From assembly GCF_001645185.1 (NCBI RefSeq), contig NZ_LXTQ01000001.1, positions 186,001 to 250,000 of the forward strand: DNA of 64,000 bases. The letters are read 5' to 3'. Source of the DNA: Methylobacillus sp. MM3 (GTDB lineage Bacteria; Pseudomonadota; Gammaproteobacteria; Burkholderiales; Methylophilaceae). The notes beneath the pieces are model-generated. The model was not told the DNA's origin. It worked only from the letters and a program-made list of their open reading frames with translations, and ran no database searches. The stretch's first letter is position 1; every line of letters begins with the position of its first letter. This document shows positions 26,130 to 36,584 of the stretch, in pieces. Made by a program: the position numbers and the translations under genes.

Positions 26130-26240
26130 ATGAGTGAATTCTGGGGGTATCCTTATGCCGACATGCTGGCGGTAGTGGTGATCGGCGGATTCAGCGCGGC
26201 TTGCCTGTTTTGCGCAAGAGCGTTCGTCAAGAACTCCTGA
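26130..26240 (+). CDS. 36-residue single-pass membrane protein
   Basis: A very short frame, MSEFWGYPYADMLAVVVIGG..., with one hydrophobic helix (about residues 11-27) and a basic C-terminus (CARAFVKNS). A good Shine-Dalgarno sequence (AAAGGAAC) lies 8 bp upstream and the gene starts 14 bp after the previous stop in the same direction. A terminator follows at 26290. It may be a micro-subunit of the upstream transporter; coding status rests on position and signals only. Confidence 0.5.
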   Translation: MSEFWGYPYADMLAVVVIGGFSAACLFCARAFVKNS

Positions 26241-26289
26241 TGCCGGGCGAGGCCGGATGAACTAGAATCCCGCTTCCATCGCCAAATTT

Positions 26290-26326
26290 TGCTCCGCTCC
26301 CGCCGCTTGCGAGGGAGCATTTTTTT
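26290..26326 (+). terminator. Rho-independent terminator
   Basis: TGCTCC (26290-26295) pairs with GGAGCA (26314-26319), with an alternative GCTCCC/GGGAGC register, followed by TTTTTTT. It ends the folE2 transcript just before gdx. Confidence 0.75.
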
Positions 26327-26346
26327 GTAACTGCCACAGGGACATC

Positions 26347-26664
26347 ATGGACTGGATCATTCTCTTCATCGCCGGACTTTTCGAAACTGTCTGGGCCATC
26401 GGCCTCAAATATACCGACGGCTTCACCCGCCTGTGGCCCAGCGTGGGAACGCTGGTCGCCATGATCATCAGCGTGGTGCTGCTGGCCTATGCAATGAAGT
26501 CGCTGCCAGTCGGCACCGCCTACGCCGTGTGGACCGGCATCGGCGCGGTGGGCACGGTGATCCTCGGCATCGTCCTGTTCAGCGAGCCGGTGAATTTCGG
26601 GCGGGTGCTGTCGATTGCGCTGATTATTGCGGGAATTGTGGGGCTCAAGTTTGTGAGCCACTAA
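26347..26664 (+). CDS. gdx: Small multidrug resistance family, guanidinium exporter (Gdx/SugE) type
   Basis: A 105-residue four-helix SMR protein. The essential membrane Glu is in [16 protein letters not shown] (residue 13), and this wording (W..GLKYTxGF) is the Gdx/SugE subtype, which exchanges guanidinium for protons, rather than EmrE/Qac. No ykkC-type guanidine riboswitch was seen in the 106 bp upstream. It sits at the border between the C1 cluster and the minus-strand accessory island. Confidence 0.88.
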   Translation: MDWIILFIAGLFETVWAIGLKYTDGFTRLWPSVGTLVAMIISVVLLAYAMKSLPVGTAYAVWTGIGAVGTVILGIVLFSEPVNFGRVLSIALIIAGIVGLKFVSH

Positions 26665-26698
26665 TGTGGGCAAAGGCAAATGAGCCTGTTCGCTCCAG

Positions 26699-27103
26699 TT
26701 ATTCCACCAGTCCAACGCCGGCACGCATAGCCGCTGATCGCAAGGCTTCGTCGTTGGCTGCAATTGGGAGCTTCATTCGAATGGCGAGTTCCAGGTACGC
26801 CGCGTCATAACTGCTCAATCCGAATCTGGTTGCAAGCTGCAAATTAGCGGCAGCATTGGCCGGTGCATAGTCTACTACCAGCGGTAATCCTTCAACCAAT
26901 TCGATGATTTCTACGGTGCGTGCCTTGTCTATTTTCCCGGCCAGGGTAGCCTTGCGCAGAATGTTGGAGAACTCCAATACCCAGAGGCCAGGGACATGCG
27001 CTGTATCGTTGGCGAGCATGTCGAGTACGCGGTCGCTGTAGTCTGTGGCTTGGTTTTCAAAATACCAGCCCACTACGACTGAGTTATCTACCACAAAGGC
27101 CAT
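26699..27103 (-). CDS. vapC: PIN-domain ribonuclease toxin (VapC family)
   Basis: A 134-residue PIN-domain protein. The acidic metal-binding residues are visible in FVVDNSVVVGWYF (Asp6), LEFSNILRKA (Glu) and LSSYDAAYLELAIRMKLPIAANDEAL (two Asp). VapC toxins cut tRNA or rRNA; the cognate antitoxin is the adjacent upstream gene, overlapping by one base. It begins the accessory island. Confidence 0.9.
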   Translation of the reverse strand: MAFVVDNSVVVGWYFENQATDYSDRVLDMLANDTAHVPGLWVLEFSNILRKATLAGKIDKARTVEIIELVEGLPLVVDYAPANAAANLQLATRFGLSSYDAAYLELAIRMKLPIAANDEALRSAAMRAGVGLVE

Positions 27104-27342
27104 TAATCCCTGCCTTCTTCGATCAATTCGCGCAGATTCAAACCTTCCAGGGTGGATTTATGCCTGGTGGATTTGATGCGGGCAATCAGCCCGGAAATGT
27201 CCGGCTTTACCTGAGGATGGTCGGGTACGATGCGAGCAATCGGCACGCCGCGCCGGGTGATGGTAATTTCCTCCCCGGCTTCTACCTGATCGAGCAGGGC
27301 GGAGAGGTTGGCTTTAACTTCATAGACTGCCAAGGTTTTCAT
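27103..27342 (-). CDS. vapB: Antitoxin of the Phd/YefM (VapB-like) type
   Basis: A 79-residue antitoxin. The N-terminal KTLAVYEVKANLSALLDQVEAGEEITITRRG is the Phd/YefM DNA-binding fold, with a C-terminal toxin-neutralising tail (STLEGLNLRELIEEGRD). The ATG at 27342 was chosen because the family starts here; the frame is open further upstream but that part is unrelated. It is coupled to vapC and presumably represses its own promoter. Confidence 0.88.
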   Translation of the reverse strand: MKTLAVYEVKANLSALLDQVEAGEEITITRRGVPIARIVPDHPQVKPDISGLIARIKSTRHKSTLEGLNLRELIEEGRD

Positions 27343-27448
27343 GAGATTCCCCAGTTGGTTAACCAACTCAAAATCGAATGATACACCCCAGGGCCGGCGG
27401 CTGTCGAAAGTTACAAAAGGCTTCATCAAACAGGTTTAATTTCAAGGC

Positions 27449-28000
27449 CTAGACCTTGAGCAGGCCGCGAAACCCTCTGGCAGCGTAGTAGGATTCAGCG
27501 CCGTTGTGATAGACGAATACCTGGCCATAGCGACGGTCGCAGAAGAGGGCGCCCCCCAGCTTTCGTATGCTGGAAGGCGTTTGCACCCAGCTTGAAGTCT
27601 TCCTGTCGAATTCACCCAGCTTTTGCAATGTTCGATATTGTTCTTCAGTCAGCAGCTCAATCCCCATCGAAGCAGCCATTTCGACGGCACTACCGCCCGG
27701 TTTGTTTTCTTTTCGTGACGCCAGGGCATCCCCGTCATAACAAAGGCTGCGTCGGCCAATTGGACTTTCAGGCGAACAATCACAAAAAGTGAACTCGCCG
27801 GTCTGTTGATCATAACCAATGACATCCGGCTCGCCACCTGTACGTTCCATTTCATGGAGTGTCTGGAGCTTTTTTGCATCAGCTTCCAGTTTCGCTTGAA
27901 CGGCGCTCCACTCAAGTCCTTTATGACGGCCCATGTTCTTCTCGAACCGGTTCTTGAGTGCTCTGATCATATCGGCATGTAACGTAGGGTTAGGTTTCAT
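27449..28000 (-). CDS. DUF4256 family protein
   Basis: A 183-residue protein matching the DUF4256 group: MERTGGEPDVIGYDQQTGEFTFCDCSPESP, RRSLCYDGDALASRKENKP, and the C-terminal YHNGAESYYAARGFRGLLKV are its hallmarks. Function is unknown; members are scattered through bacteria as accessory genes. It overlaps the neighbouring GNAT gene by 11 bp, so the two form a pair. Confidence 0.85.
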   Translation of the reverse strand: MKPNPTLHADMIRALKNRFEKNMGRHKGLEWSAVQAKLEADAKKLQTLHEMERTGGEPDVIGYDQQTGEFTFCDCSPESPIGRRSLCYDGDALASRKENKPGGSAVEMAASMGIELLTEEQYRTLQKLGEFDRKTSSWVQTPSSIRKLGGALFCDRRYGQVFVYHNGAESYYAARGFRGLLKV

Positions 28001-28421
28001 TTACATATCCTCTCTCCATGGCAACAGCTTGATTCTCGAAAATTGCCATTGCGGTACTCATGCGCTTGAATCCCATCTTCTTGTAGAACGCTTCTTTGCC
28101 GGGCACCGAGTAGAGAATGATCTTCTTGTGCCCGCTGGAGAGCTCCACAAGTTTGGCAACGATCTGCTTGCCGAGGCCAAGACCTTGATGGCTGGGAAGT
28201 AGCGCTACGTCGCAGATATATGAGCAGTCGACTCCATCAGCAAGTGCCCTCCCAACACCAACAAGCTTTCCGTCTTCGTAGACGAAACATTTGAACATGC
28301 TGTTCGTGAATGCGGTTTTCAGACTTCCCGGATTTTTATTTCCGAGAGGCGCGGCATCATAAAGGGCAGAGAGCTCATTCCAGTCGAGAGCGTCGATTGA
28401 ATGCGACCAAACTAGCGGCAC
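27990..28421 (-). CDS. GNAT-family N-acetyltransferase
   Basis: A 143-residue GNAT enzyme. The acetyl-CoA loop is in VALLPSHQGLGLGKQIVAKLVEL (Q-x-x-G-x-G), followed by KIILYSVPGKEAFYKKMGFKRM, the usual C-terminal half. It transfers an acetyl group to an amine of unknown identity. It sits in the minus-strand island and overlaps the DUF4256 gene. Confidence 0.85.
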   Translation of the reverse strand: MPLVWSHSIDALDWNELSALYDAAPLGNKNPGSLKTAFTNSMFKCFVYEDGKLVGVGRALADGVDCSYICDVALLPSHQGLGLGKQIVAKLVELSSGHKKIILYSVPGKEAFYKKMGFKRMSTAMAIFENQAVAMERGYVNET

Positions 28422-28437
28422 GGAGTACTCCTACGGA

Positions 28438-28504
28438 ATAAATGGGTCGGGGCAATTTTCGATAGGTTTTTACAGCAGATTTTAAATGACTCTGACCCCC
28501 ATTT
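28438..28504 (-). repeat. Direct repeat copy 1 (about 67 bp) with inverted ends
   Basis: Nearly identical to copy 2 at 28890-28957, including GATAGGTTT(T/C)TACAGCAG and the run TTTTAAATGACTCTGA. The ends ATGGGTC... and ...GACCCCCAT are inverted. It overlaps the last codons of the hypothetical gene ending at 28482. Confidence 0.8.
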
Positions 28505-28820
28505 GTTCCAGACGATGGGGCGCTTCTTTGTAATGTTCAAGACGAAAGAGCGACAAAGTTGCGACAGTGAAGTACCAAATGATGGTGGTCTTCAGTTGGC
28601 TAAGATCCCAAACTCCGACAATGAAAAGTACATAGATTATGAGTGCGACATATATGCTCATCAGGGTTGTCACTGAAAGGATATGTCGAGAAAGAAACGC
28701 CTTAATAAGCGATTTCAATGAACCCTTTATGGGCCTCCGCTTTGGAAGGGCTGTGAAGTAGCCAATGGCCAGAAGCAGCCAAATCAGGATGGCCCACTCG
28801 CGGCTATTTAGGATGTCCAT
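28482..28820 (-). CDS. Hypothetical membrane protein
   Basis: A 112-residue protein with three hydrophobic segments (about residues 8-22, 46-70 and 76-92) and a basic region between the first two. No family recognised. Its 3' end runs into repeat copy 1, and codon use is poorer in G and C than the C1 genes, as expected of an acquired gene. Confidence 0.55.
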   Translation of the reverse strand: MDILNSREWAILIWLLLAIGYFTALPKRRPIKGSLKSLIKAFLSRHILSVTTLMSIYVALIIYVLFIVGVWDLSQLKTTIIWYFTVATLSLFRLEHYKEAPHRLEQMGVRVI

Positions 28821-28889
28821 GTTTGCTCAGGAAGGCTCTAACAGTGATTAACCAGAGAGTTAAATGGGGTCAAAGCCAATTTACAAAAA

Positions 28890-28957
28890 ATAAATGGGGT
28901 CGGAGCCAATTTTTCGATAGGTTTCTACAGCAGATTTTAAATGACTCTGATCCCATT
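28890..28957 (-). repeat. Direct repeat copy 2 (about 68 bp), with a partial third copy at 28860-28882
   Basis: Copy 2 ends at the stop of the hypothetical gene at 28961. The outer motif AAATGGGGTCGGAGCC is inverted at the other end (CTCTGATCCCATT). A partial copy, AAATGGGGTCAAAGCCAATT, lies just before it. Such palindromic ends resemble REP-type elements or integron attC-like folds; neither is proved. Confidence 0.8.
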
Positions 28958-28960
28958 GTT

Positions 28961-29590
28961 TTACAAGAACGCCTGAATGTCTGGGGCATTTGCTAACGCC
29001 TGTCCAGCTGATAATAGTTCAAAGTAGATGGCAGGTTTTCCCAAAAGCGCAATTGTGCTGGCCTTATCCAGTAACTCATACATGGCACCTTCATCATTGC
29101 TTTCCCTGCGAGGATCAAAGTGAGCTCCCCCTAGCTTGTTTGCGACGTACTTGATAACAATGCGTCGTGGAATTGGTATGCCTTGGACTATAACCACCGG
29201 AGTGTTGGCGAATTCGCGCAAGCCCATAAGCTTTGTGGGTACACCGGTTTGTGCTCGGCGCTGCAACTCTTCTGGCGGAACGGCATAGTTCCTGATCAGG
29301 GCTCCCGCTAGATATTCTTTGCCAAAATGAGCGCCGCCAGCGGCGGCAAACAAAATCTTATTTAACGGAATCTCAGCAATAATGCCTTCAAGGGTTGGGG
29401 ATTGTATTTGCGGCTCGCGAGGCTGACCGGCATCTTTCCAAGCGCGCTGGAGATCGTTATCAACAACGAGTCGGCGAAATATGGGGCTGGCACGTCGAAG
29501 TGAATCGTCATCAACGGTCTGGTCCCAGTGCTGTCGCAGATAGATGATATCTGCTTTTACGGTTCTTACGAGCTCAGAATGACTTGTCAT
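28961..29590 (-). CDS. Hypothetical protein, 209 aa
   Basis: No family recognised with certainty. The 209-residue protein is soluble, with an N-terminal helix-rich half and a central LNKILFAAAGGAHFGKEYLAGALI followed by IVIKYVANKLGGAHFDPRRES. The two GGAHF phrases are curious and may be internal repeats or binding loops. It is followed by repeat copy 2, making a gene-plus-repeat unit like its neighbour. Confidence 0.6.
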   Translation of the reverse strand: MTSHSELVRTVKADIIYLRQHWDQTVDDDSLRRASPIFRRLVVDNDLQRAWKDAGQPREPQIQSPTLEGIIAEIPLNKILFAAAGGAHFGKEYLAGALIRNYAVPPEELQRRAQTGVPTKLMGLREFANTPVVIVQGIPIPRRIVIKYVANKLGGAHFDPRRESNDEGAMYELLDKASTIALLGKPAIYFELLSAGQALANAPDIQAFL

Positions 29591-29717
29591 GATAAAGCGC
29601 CGATCCAGGCCAAGGCCTTTGGTGTTAGGGTCTCACCGATGCCTATCTTTCTGCGGAACGTCTTTGATTTCACGAAGGTATTGGCATTTCGCTGAAATAA
29701 GAGATTAGGTGGTATCG

Positions 29718-30395
29718 CTATTTTTTTGGCTTGTATTTGCCTTGGTCAAAATTGCTAACGTCGAATTCAAATGCCGGAGTGCCTTCCTGGTAAATATTTG
29801 CGGCAATACGTACTCTCTTTGCCTTGAGCATTTTCTCCACAAATCCGCTGTAGTTTCGAATAAAAATCGTTTCGGTACTATTGTCTGCTGCACCTATCGC
29901 AGAGTAGTTTGTAGGTTTTTCGTCGTCGAACCTTACAAGTACACTGCAATCCTCGTAGGAATGGCAAAGAATCTGCCCTTTTTCAATACTGAATAATATG
30001 TCTTTACCATGGCGCGGATGGATTCTCAACGTGAGCGTTGCGCGCTGTGCCCCTGAGTACGGAAAATCGAAATTTACGGTATTTGAGCTTGAGACTTCAG
30101 CTTGATGTATAGCGCCTTTACCCATCGCATCGTCACTTAGGTTATAGAGCCACTGTGAGCCCAGAGATTTAGGTGTGGGATCGATCGCTTGGGTAGTCGA
30201 AGCAGTTGACTGTGACGCGGTATCACCTCCTGTGATACTCGAAAAGGCTGAGATAATTATCGCCCCGAGAAAAACGACCCCGATTAGCGTACCGCACCCC
30301 ATTGGTTTGGCTGCAACCCGTGCGCCGCATTTAGGACATGTTTCCGCCTTAGAACTAACTTCAGTTCCGCATTCTTTGCACTTGATGAGTGCCAT
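29718..30395 (-). CDS. Zinc-ribbon membrane-anchored hypothetical protein
   Basis: The N-terminus ALIKCKECGTEVSSKAETCPKCG is a CxxC...CxxC zinc ribbon, followed by one membrane helix (about residues 35-53, LIGVVFLGAIIISAF) and a beta-rich extracytoplasmic domain of about 160 residues. The ATG at 30395 directly precedes the zinc ribbon and was chosen over an upstream one. Function unknown; part of the island. Confidence 0.65.
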   Translation of the reverse strand: MALIKCKECGTEVSSKAETCPKCGARVAAKPMGCGTLIGVVFLGAIIISAFSSITGGDTASQSTASTTQAIDPTPKSLGSQWLYNLSDDAMGKGAIHQAEVSSSNTVNFDFPYSGAQRATLTLRIHPRHGKDILFSIEKGQILCHSYEDCSVLVRFDDEKPTNYSAIGAADNSTETIFIRNYSGFVEKMLKAKRVRIAANIYQEGTPAFEFDVSNFDQGKYKPKK

Positions 30396-30486
30396 TATTT
30401 TTTCCCTTCTTGATGCTCGCGATTGACTGTCTATGTTTGACATAGGTGGGCGCTTTTAGAACGCCCCACTTGGTAGTCTGGGGTAA

Positions 30487-30780
30487 TTATCTGCATGAGT
30501 TTGTTGATTGAGTAATAACCATTTTTCTGTCTGGCTTGCTACAAGTAACAATAACGCTACCATCAACAGTGCATAATTTTGTCATGGTCATGATGTTGGT
30601 ATTAACCACAGGAATTATATTTTTTGGGTTTACACCAAGTTGGCTGATTACAGTCTCTTTTCTAGCCAGACATTCCTCGAAAGACAATGAAATTGTTTGG
30701 CTAGAGGCAGCAGCAAATGTTGTAGCTGGAAATGCAACTGATGAGATTAAAAGTAAAGCTACAGATTTATTTTGCAGCAT
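30487..30780 (-). CDS. Secreted small hypothetical protein
   Basis: A 97-residue protein with a clear signal peptide (KSVALLLISSVAFPATTFAA, cleavage after Ala-Ala probable). The mature part has four cysteines (EECLARK, KLCTVDG, VTCSKPD, NSCR) that could form disulfides in the periplasm. The DNA is AT-rich compared with the C1 genes. No family recognised. Confidence 0.6.
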   Translation of the reverse strand: MLQNKSVALLLISSVAFPATTFAAASSQTISLSFEECLARKETVISQLGVNPKNIIPVVNTNIMTMTKLCTVDGSVIVTCSKPDRKMVITQSTNSCR

Positions 30781-30897
30781 ATTGTTTTCCCTAACAGTTA
30801 GTATGCGGACTAGCATGTCCACATACTAATGTCGGGGATGGCGTAAACGCAAACACACCGTCTATCAAAATGATCTAGGTCATTATCAAATAAAGGC

Positions 30898-30930
30898 AAA
30901 AAATGGGGACGGCATCACTGCCATCCCCGT
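30898..30930 (-). terminator. Terminator belonging to the dmd-like relic
   Basis: Read on the minus strand, a GGGGA..GGCA / TGCC..TCCCC hairpin is followed by ATTTTTT. It is the counterpart of the dmd terminator at 32493. Confidence 0.7.
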
Positions 30931-30963
30931 TGTTTTTCAGGCCTTCAAGGTTTGCTTGTCAGC

Positions 30964-30990
30964 CTACACACGCCATTCCAGATCCGGATT
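30964..30990 (-). pseudogene. Relic of a second dimethylamine dehydrogenase 3' end
   Basis: Bases 30956-30997 match 32547-32589 at nearly every position. On the minus strand they encode the last eight residues NPDLEWRV plus stop of DMADH, with one synonymous change (GTG for GTA). Upstream the match ends abruptly at a junction before the HigA gene. The following terminator is also related. So the extreme 3' end of a diverged dmd copy survives here. Confidence 0.75.
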
Positions 30991-31011
30991 TCACCCGTAG
31001 TGCAAAGCTGC

Positions 31012-31311
31012 TTATGCAGCTGCAATCGGCCTTGCAACAGGCTTTACCATGATCTTGCTTGCTTTCTCGGCATGCCACAGATCATATTGCACCTGGGCGC
31101 GGAGCCAGGTTTCCGGATTGCCGCCTAGCCATTGAGCAAGGCGGATTGCCATATCTGCGCTAATAGCGGCCTGGCCGTTGATCATGCGCGACAGCGTGAC
31201 GCGCGACACCCCAAGCTGGTCAGCTGCATCCGTGACCGACAAGCCTAACTCAGGCAGTACATCCTCTTTCAGGATCTCGCCGGGATGAGGCGTATTGTGC
31301 ATGCGAAGCAT
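31012..31311 (-). CDS. higA: HigA-type antitoxin, orphan
   Basis: A 99-residue XRE-fold antitoxin: [75 protein letters not shown] is the HigA signature throughout. The start at 31311 follows AAGGAG at 8 bp. HigA normally follows the toxin gene higB; here only the last residues of HigB remain upstream, so it is an orphan. It could still repress its own promoter. Confidence 0.88.
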   Translation of the reverse strand: MLRMHNTPHPGEILKEDVLPELGLSVTDAADQLGVSRVTLSRMINGQAAISADMAIRLAQWLGGNPETWLRAQVQYDLWHAEKASKIMVKPVARPIAAA

Positions 31312-31323
31312 TTCAAACACTCC

Positions 31324-31359
31324 TTAGTGATAGTTCTGGTAATCCACAATTTCAACGTC
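31324..31359 (-). pseudogene. Remnant of the HigB toxin C-terminus
   Basis: Just upstream of higA the minus strand reads DVEIVDYQNYH then stop, matching the conserved VEIVDYH end of RelE-fold HigB toxins. The preceding in-frame codon is a stop (TAG), and no further HigB sequence was found. The retained piece also carries the higA Shine-Dalgarno sequence, which may explain its survival. Confidence 0.7.
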
Positions 31360-31556
31360 CTAACGCTTTGTCAGGCAACAAAAAAACAAGGATTGTTCAT
31401 GTGTAAAAACGTTCATGTAACGTGAACCCAAAAATTATGAACCGCATAGGTTTCTTTGGGTGGACGGCTTTGCCAGAGACAGCCAAAAATTCGAAGTACG
31501 GTTAGTTTCTGGAGAGCTGGTAATTCCAAACGGGGAGGGCTATGCAGCCGTCCTGG

Positions 31557-32297
31557 CTAATTTTTTGCCTGCAAGATGGCCTGGTCGCGCATCAACTGGG
31601 TAATCAGGGGTTGCTGGTCGTCGCGACAGCCCCATTGATCAAAGTACACTAAATCCTCGATTGGCAGGCGTGGCAGCCAGCCCGCAGTTTCTAGCTCCGG
31701 CTTGGCATGGAAGTGGCTGACATAGCCGACGCAAAGGTAGGCAATGGGCGTGATGCCCTTGGGGATGCCCAAGGATTCCTGTAGCGCGGGTTGGTGAAAG
31801 ATGCTTACCCAGCCTACGCCAAGGCCTTCGGCACGTGCGGCGAGCCAGAGGTTCTGCACGGCGCAGACGCTGCTGTAGAGATCCATAGTCTTCATATGGG
31901 TCCGTCCCACGACCACCGGGCCCGCGCGATTGCGGTCGCATGTGATGCAGATGCCCACTGGGGATTCCACGATGCCTTCGAGTTTGAGTGTCTGGTAGGT
32001 GGCGCGCTGGTCGCCTTCGAACATTTCCGCGGCTTCGGCATGCGCTTGGGTAAACGCGGCATGCACCACGCGCTTGACCGCGTCCGACCGCACGACGAGA
32101 AAGTTCCACGGCTGCATAAAGCCAACGGAAGGCGCGTAGTGGGCCGCGGTGATGATGCGGCTCAATACCTCGTCGGGCACGGCCTTGGGTAAAAACTGAC
32201 CACGCACGTCACGGCGCGAAAAGATGGTTTGGTAAATCGCCTCGCGCGCGGCGGCGGTAAAGGCGTGGATGTCCTGGCTGGCTGGGTCCATGTTCAT
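31557..32297 (-). CDS. bluB: 5,6-dimethylbenzimidazole synthase (BluB)
   Basis: A 246-residue nitroreductase-fold enzyme. BluB takes apart reduced FMN with O2 to make dimethylbenzimidazole, the lower ligand of cobalamin. SRRDVRGQFLPKAVPDEVL, HYAPSVGFMQPWNF, TCDRNRAGPVVVGRTHMKTMDLYSSVCAVQNLWLAARAEGLGVGWVSI are BluB features rather than general nitroreductase ones. No cobalamin riboswitch was seen upstream. The gene lies downstream of dmd on the same strand but behind dmd's terminator, so it is probably transcribed separately. Confidence 0.9.
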   Translation of the reverse strand: MNMDPASQDIHAFTAAAREAIYQTIFSRRDVRGQFLPKAVPDEVLSRIITAAHYAPSVGFMQPWNFLVVRSDAVKRVVHAAFTQAHAEAAEMFEGDQRATYQTLKLEGIVESPVGICITCDRNRAGPVVVGRTHMKTMDLYSSVCAVQNLWLAARAEGLGVGWVSIFHQPALQESLGIPKGITPIAYLCVGYVSHFHAKPELETAGWLPRLPIEDLVYFDQWGCRDDQQPLITQLMRDQAILQAKN

Positions 32298-32492
32298 TGC
32301 ATTTCTCTTGCGTTAGTAGCGGGTTATTCTGCCTGGCCTTGCCGCATGCAGTTTTTGCAGGCAGATTTTCTGAATAGAGCCGGTCATGGCCGGCACCTTC
32401 CCATTATTTATCGATGGTTTCTTATTAATCGAGTCTCCAGATCATGTTCCATGATAATACGAAAAGCGGACATTCTAATCCTGAATTTAATG

Positions 32493-32525
32493 AAAAACGG
32501 GGGCAGCATCGCTGCCGCCCCCGCT
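32493..32525 (-). terminator. Rho-independent terminator of dmd
   Basis: On the minus strand, CGGGGGCGGCAGC-GAT-GCTGCCCCCG is followed by TTTTT. The stem has a three-base bulge. Confidence 0.75.
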
Positions 32526-32553
32526 TTCAATGCTTCAGATTTAGCTTGTCAGC

Positions 32554-34809
<2,256 letters not shown>

Positions 34810-34828
34810 TTAACTTATCCTGTTTTAG

Positions 34829-34887
34829 AATGTTAGCGGCTCGGGGAGGGCTGTCCATTATTCCTAATGGTTACTACTTACGGGGTA
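34829..34887 (-). promoter_or_regulatory. NarL-type box promoter 2 (dmd)
   Basis: On the minus strand: TACCCCG-TA-AGTAGTA (34887-34872), 14 nt, TGGACA (-35, 34857-34852), 17 nt, AACATT (-10, 34834-34829). The -10 lies about 65 bp before the dmd start. Confidence 0.7.
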
Positions 34888-34927
34888 GCTGCCGGTTATG
34901 AGTGCTATTCCGGGATTGCGATACGCT

Positions 34928-35926
34928 TTACACAGGCAGCGCGGACTGTGTTGGCCCTGCGTGGAATTTGCGGCGGTATTCACTCGGCGATAAGCCGATG
35001 ATCTGGGTGAAAACCTTGCGGAAGGCGCCTGGATCGCTGTAGCCCACATCCCAGGCGATCCGCTCGATGGAAAGTGTGCTGAACTGCAACAGCTCGCGGG
35101 CTTTCCCGACGCGCAAGCGCTGGCAGTATTCCGTTGTCGTCATGCCCGTGGCCTTCTGGAAGCGCCTCAAGAAAGTGCGTTCCTCCAATTGCGCCTGGGC
35201 TGCCAGCGTGGATAACGCAATATCCCTGGCGCCGCTCGCCTGAAGCCAGTGCTGTACCTTGAGCACGGCCGAATCGCCATGTGTCAGCAACGGTGAAAAA
35301 ACGCTGTAATGGCGTTGCTCTCGTCCTGGGGGGTCGATCAACAGCATTTGTGCCGTTTTTATCATCATCGTGGGGCCGAGAAAGCGATCAACCAGCCGCA
35401 ACCCCAGATCTGTCCAGGCCATCATTCCCCCCACGGTGATGATGTCGCCATCGTCAATGATGAGCCGGTCGCTATCCAGCCGAACCTGCGGGAAGCGATT
35501 TCGAAACTGTTCGACGTAAGTCCAGTGTGTGGTGGCGGGCCGCTGCGCCAGCAGGCCGGTTTCCCCCAACAGAAAGGCGCCGGCGCATACCGACCCAATG
35601 ATGACACCATGGGCATGATGCGCTTTAAGCCAGCCGGTAAACGGTTGAGCGCCCTGGGCAGTGATAGGCTTGCTCAGTGTCGGCGGCACGATGAGTGCAG
35701 CCAGGGTTCCCGATACGTTCGGCGCGCTCTCAAAGACGGGTACAGGCAACGCGCCAGGAACTTCGCAGCGCCAGTGGCTGACCAGCAAAGGGCTCTCGGT
35801 CTGTCCCAGGTGCGATGCTGCGATTTTTCCGGCCACCGCGAACAAATCGGTCAAGCCAAGCACGGCTGCCTGCTGTACGTCTGGGTAGAGCACCAAGCCA
35901 ATCTGTATGAGCGGCTTTTGATTCAT
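34928..35926 (-). CDS. GlxA-type transcriptional regulator (DJ-1/PfpI + AraC HTH)
   Basis: A 332-residue regulator. The N-terminal half is a DJ-1/PfpI-like sensor domain, with [29 protein letters not shown] around the nucleophile-elbow position. The C-terminal half is an AraC helix-turn-helix pair ([73 protein letters not shown]). GlxA/GbdR-type proteins often control catabolism of quaternary amines and glycine betaine. It is divergent from the cysteine hydrolase at 36036, its likely target. Confidence 0.88.
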   Translation of the reverse strand: MNQKPLIQIGLVLYPDVQQAAVLGLTDLFAVAGKIAASHLGQTESPLLVSHWRCEVPGALPVPVFESAPNVSGTLAALIVPPTLSKPITAQGAQPFTGWLKAHHAHGVIIGSVCAGAFLLGETGLLAQRPATTHWTYVEQFRNRFPQVRLDSDRLIIDDGDIITVGGMMAWTDLGLRLVDRFLGPTMMIKTAQMLLIDPPGREQRHYSVFSPLLTHGDSAVLKVQHWLQASGARDIALSTLAAQAQLEERTFLRRFQKATGMTTTEYCQRLRVGKARELLQFSTLSIERIAWDVGYSDPGAFRKVFTQIIGLSPSEYRRKFHAGPTQSALPV

Positions 35927-36035
35927 TTGTCGATATTACCCTTGTTTATGTCGATACCGACACTGGTTGTTTAAACTTATAAATTGAACAATGCAGGCTC
36001 AAATCAACCCATTAGAAATACGAAAGGGAAATACC

Positions 36036-36584
36036 ATGAGCAAACGTGCCATCATCGTTGTTGATCTCCAGAACGAATACCTGCCTACCGGCAAGCTGGC
36101 CCTGGTGGGCATCGAGCAGGCTGTGGCCAACGCCGCGCGTGTCGTCGCCGACGCGCGTGCCAAGGGCGACCTGGTCGTCAATGTCCGCCATGAATTCGCC
36201 AGCCCCGATGCTCCTTTCTTCGTGCCAGGATCAGATGGTGTCCAGATCATTCCCACGGTGGCTCCCAAGGAAGGTGAGGCGGTAATCCTGAAGAACTACC
36301 CCAATTCATTTCTCAAGACAGGATTGAAAGAACTGCTTGATGAGAACGGCATCGAAGAGACCGTCATCATTGGGGCGATGAGCCATATGTGTATCGACGC
36401 AACTACCCGCGCTGCCTCGGATTTCGGCTACAAGGCGGCCGTTGTCCACGATGCCTGCGCCACGCGCGATCTTGAGTTCCGTGGACAAACCGTGCCAGCA
36501 GCGCAAGTCCACGCCGCCCTGATGTCGGCTCTTTCGTTTGCCTATGCCAGGATCGTGACGACGGACGAGTACTTGGCGAACTAG
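36036..36584 (+). CDS. Isochorismatase-family cysteine hydrolase
   Basis: A 182-residue cysteine hydrolase. The Asp-Lys-Cys triad is in IIVVDLQNEYLP (Asp10), AVILKNYPNSF (Lys) and IIGAMSHMCIDATTRAASDFGY (Cys). Members hydrolyse amides such as nicotinamide, N-carbamoylsarcosine or related C-N bonds; a role on an N-methylated compound would suit the setting but is not shown. The ATG at 36036 begins MSKRAIIVVDLQ; GAAAGGGAA precedes it. It is divergent from a GlxA-type regulator. Confidence 0.82.
   Translation: MSKRAIIVVDLQNEYLPTGKLALVGIEQAVANAARVVADARAKGDLVVNVRHEFASPDAPFFVPGSDGVQIIPTVAPKEGEAVILKNYPNSFLKTGLKELLDENGIEETVIIGAMSHMCIDATTRAASDFGYKAAVVHDACATRDLEFRGQTVPAAQVHAALMSALSFAYARIVTTDEYLAN

Noticed and set aside
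26241-26346. Guanidine (ykkC or mini-ykkC) riboswitch before gdx
   Set aside because: No paired hairpins with ACGR loops and no ykkC core; only a terminator hairpin is present.
28438-28957. True integron attC sites
   Set aside because: The RYYYAAC/GTTRRRY core pairs were not found at the repeat ends, so the cassette idea stays a hypothesis.
32298-32492. Cobalamin riboswitch before bluB
   Set aside because: No B12-box (GCCACTG type) sequence was seen in the upstream region.
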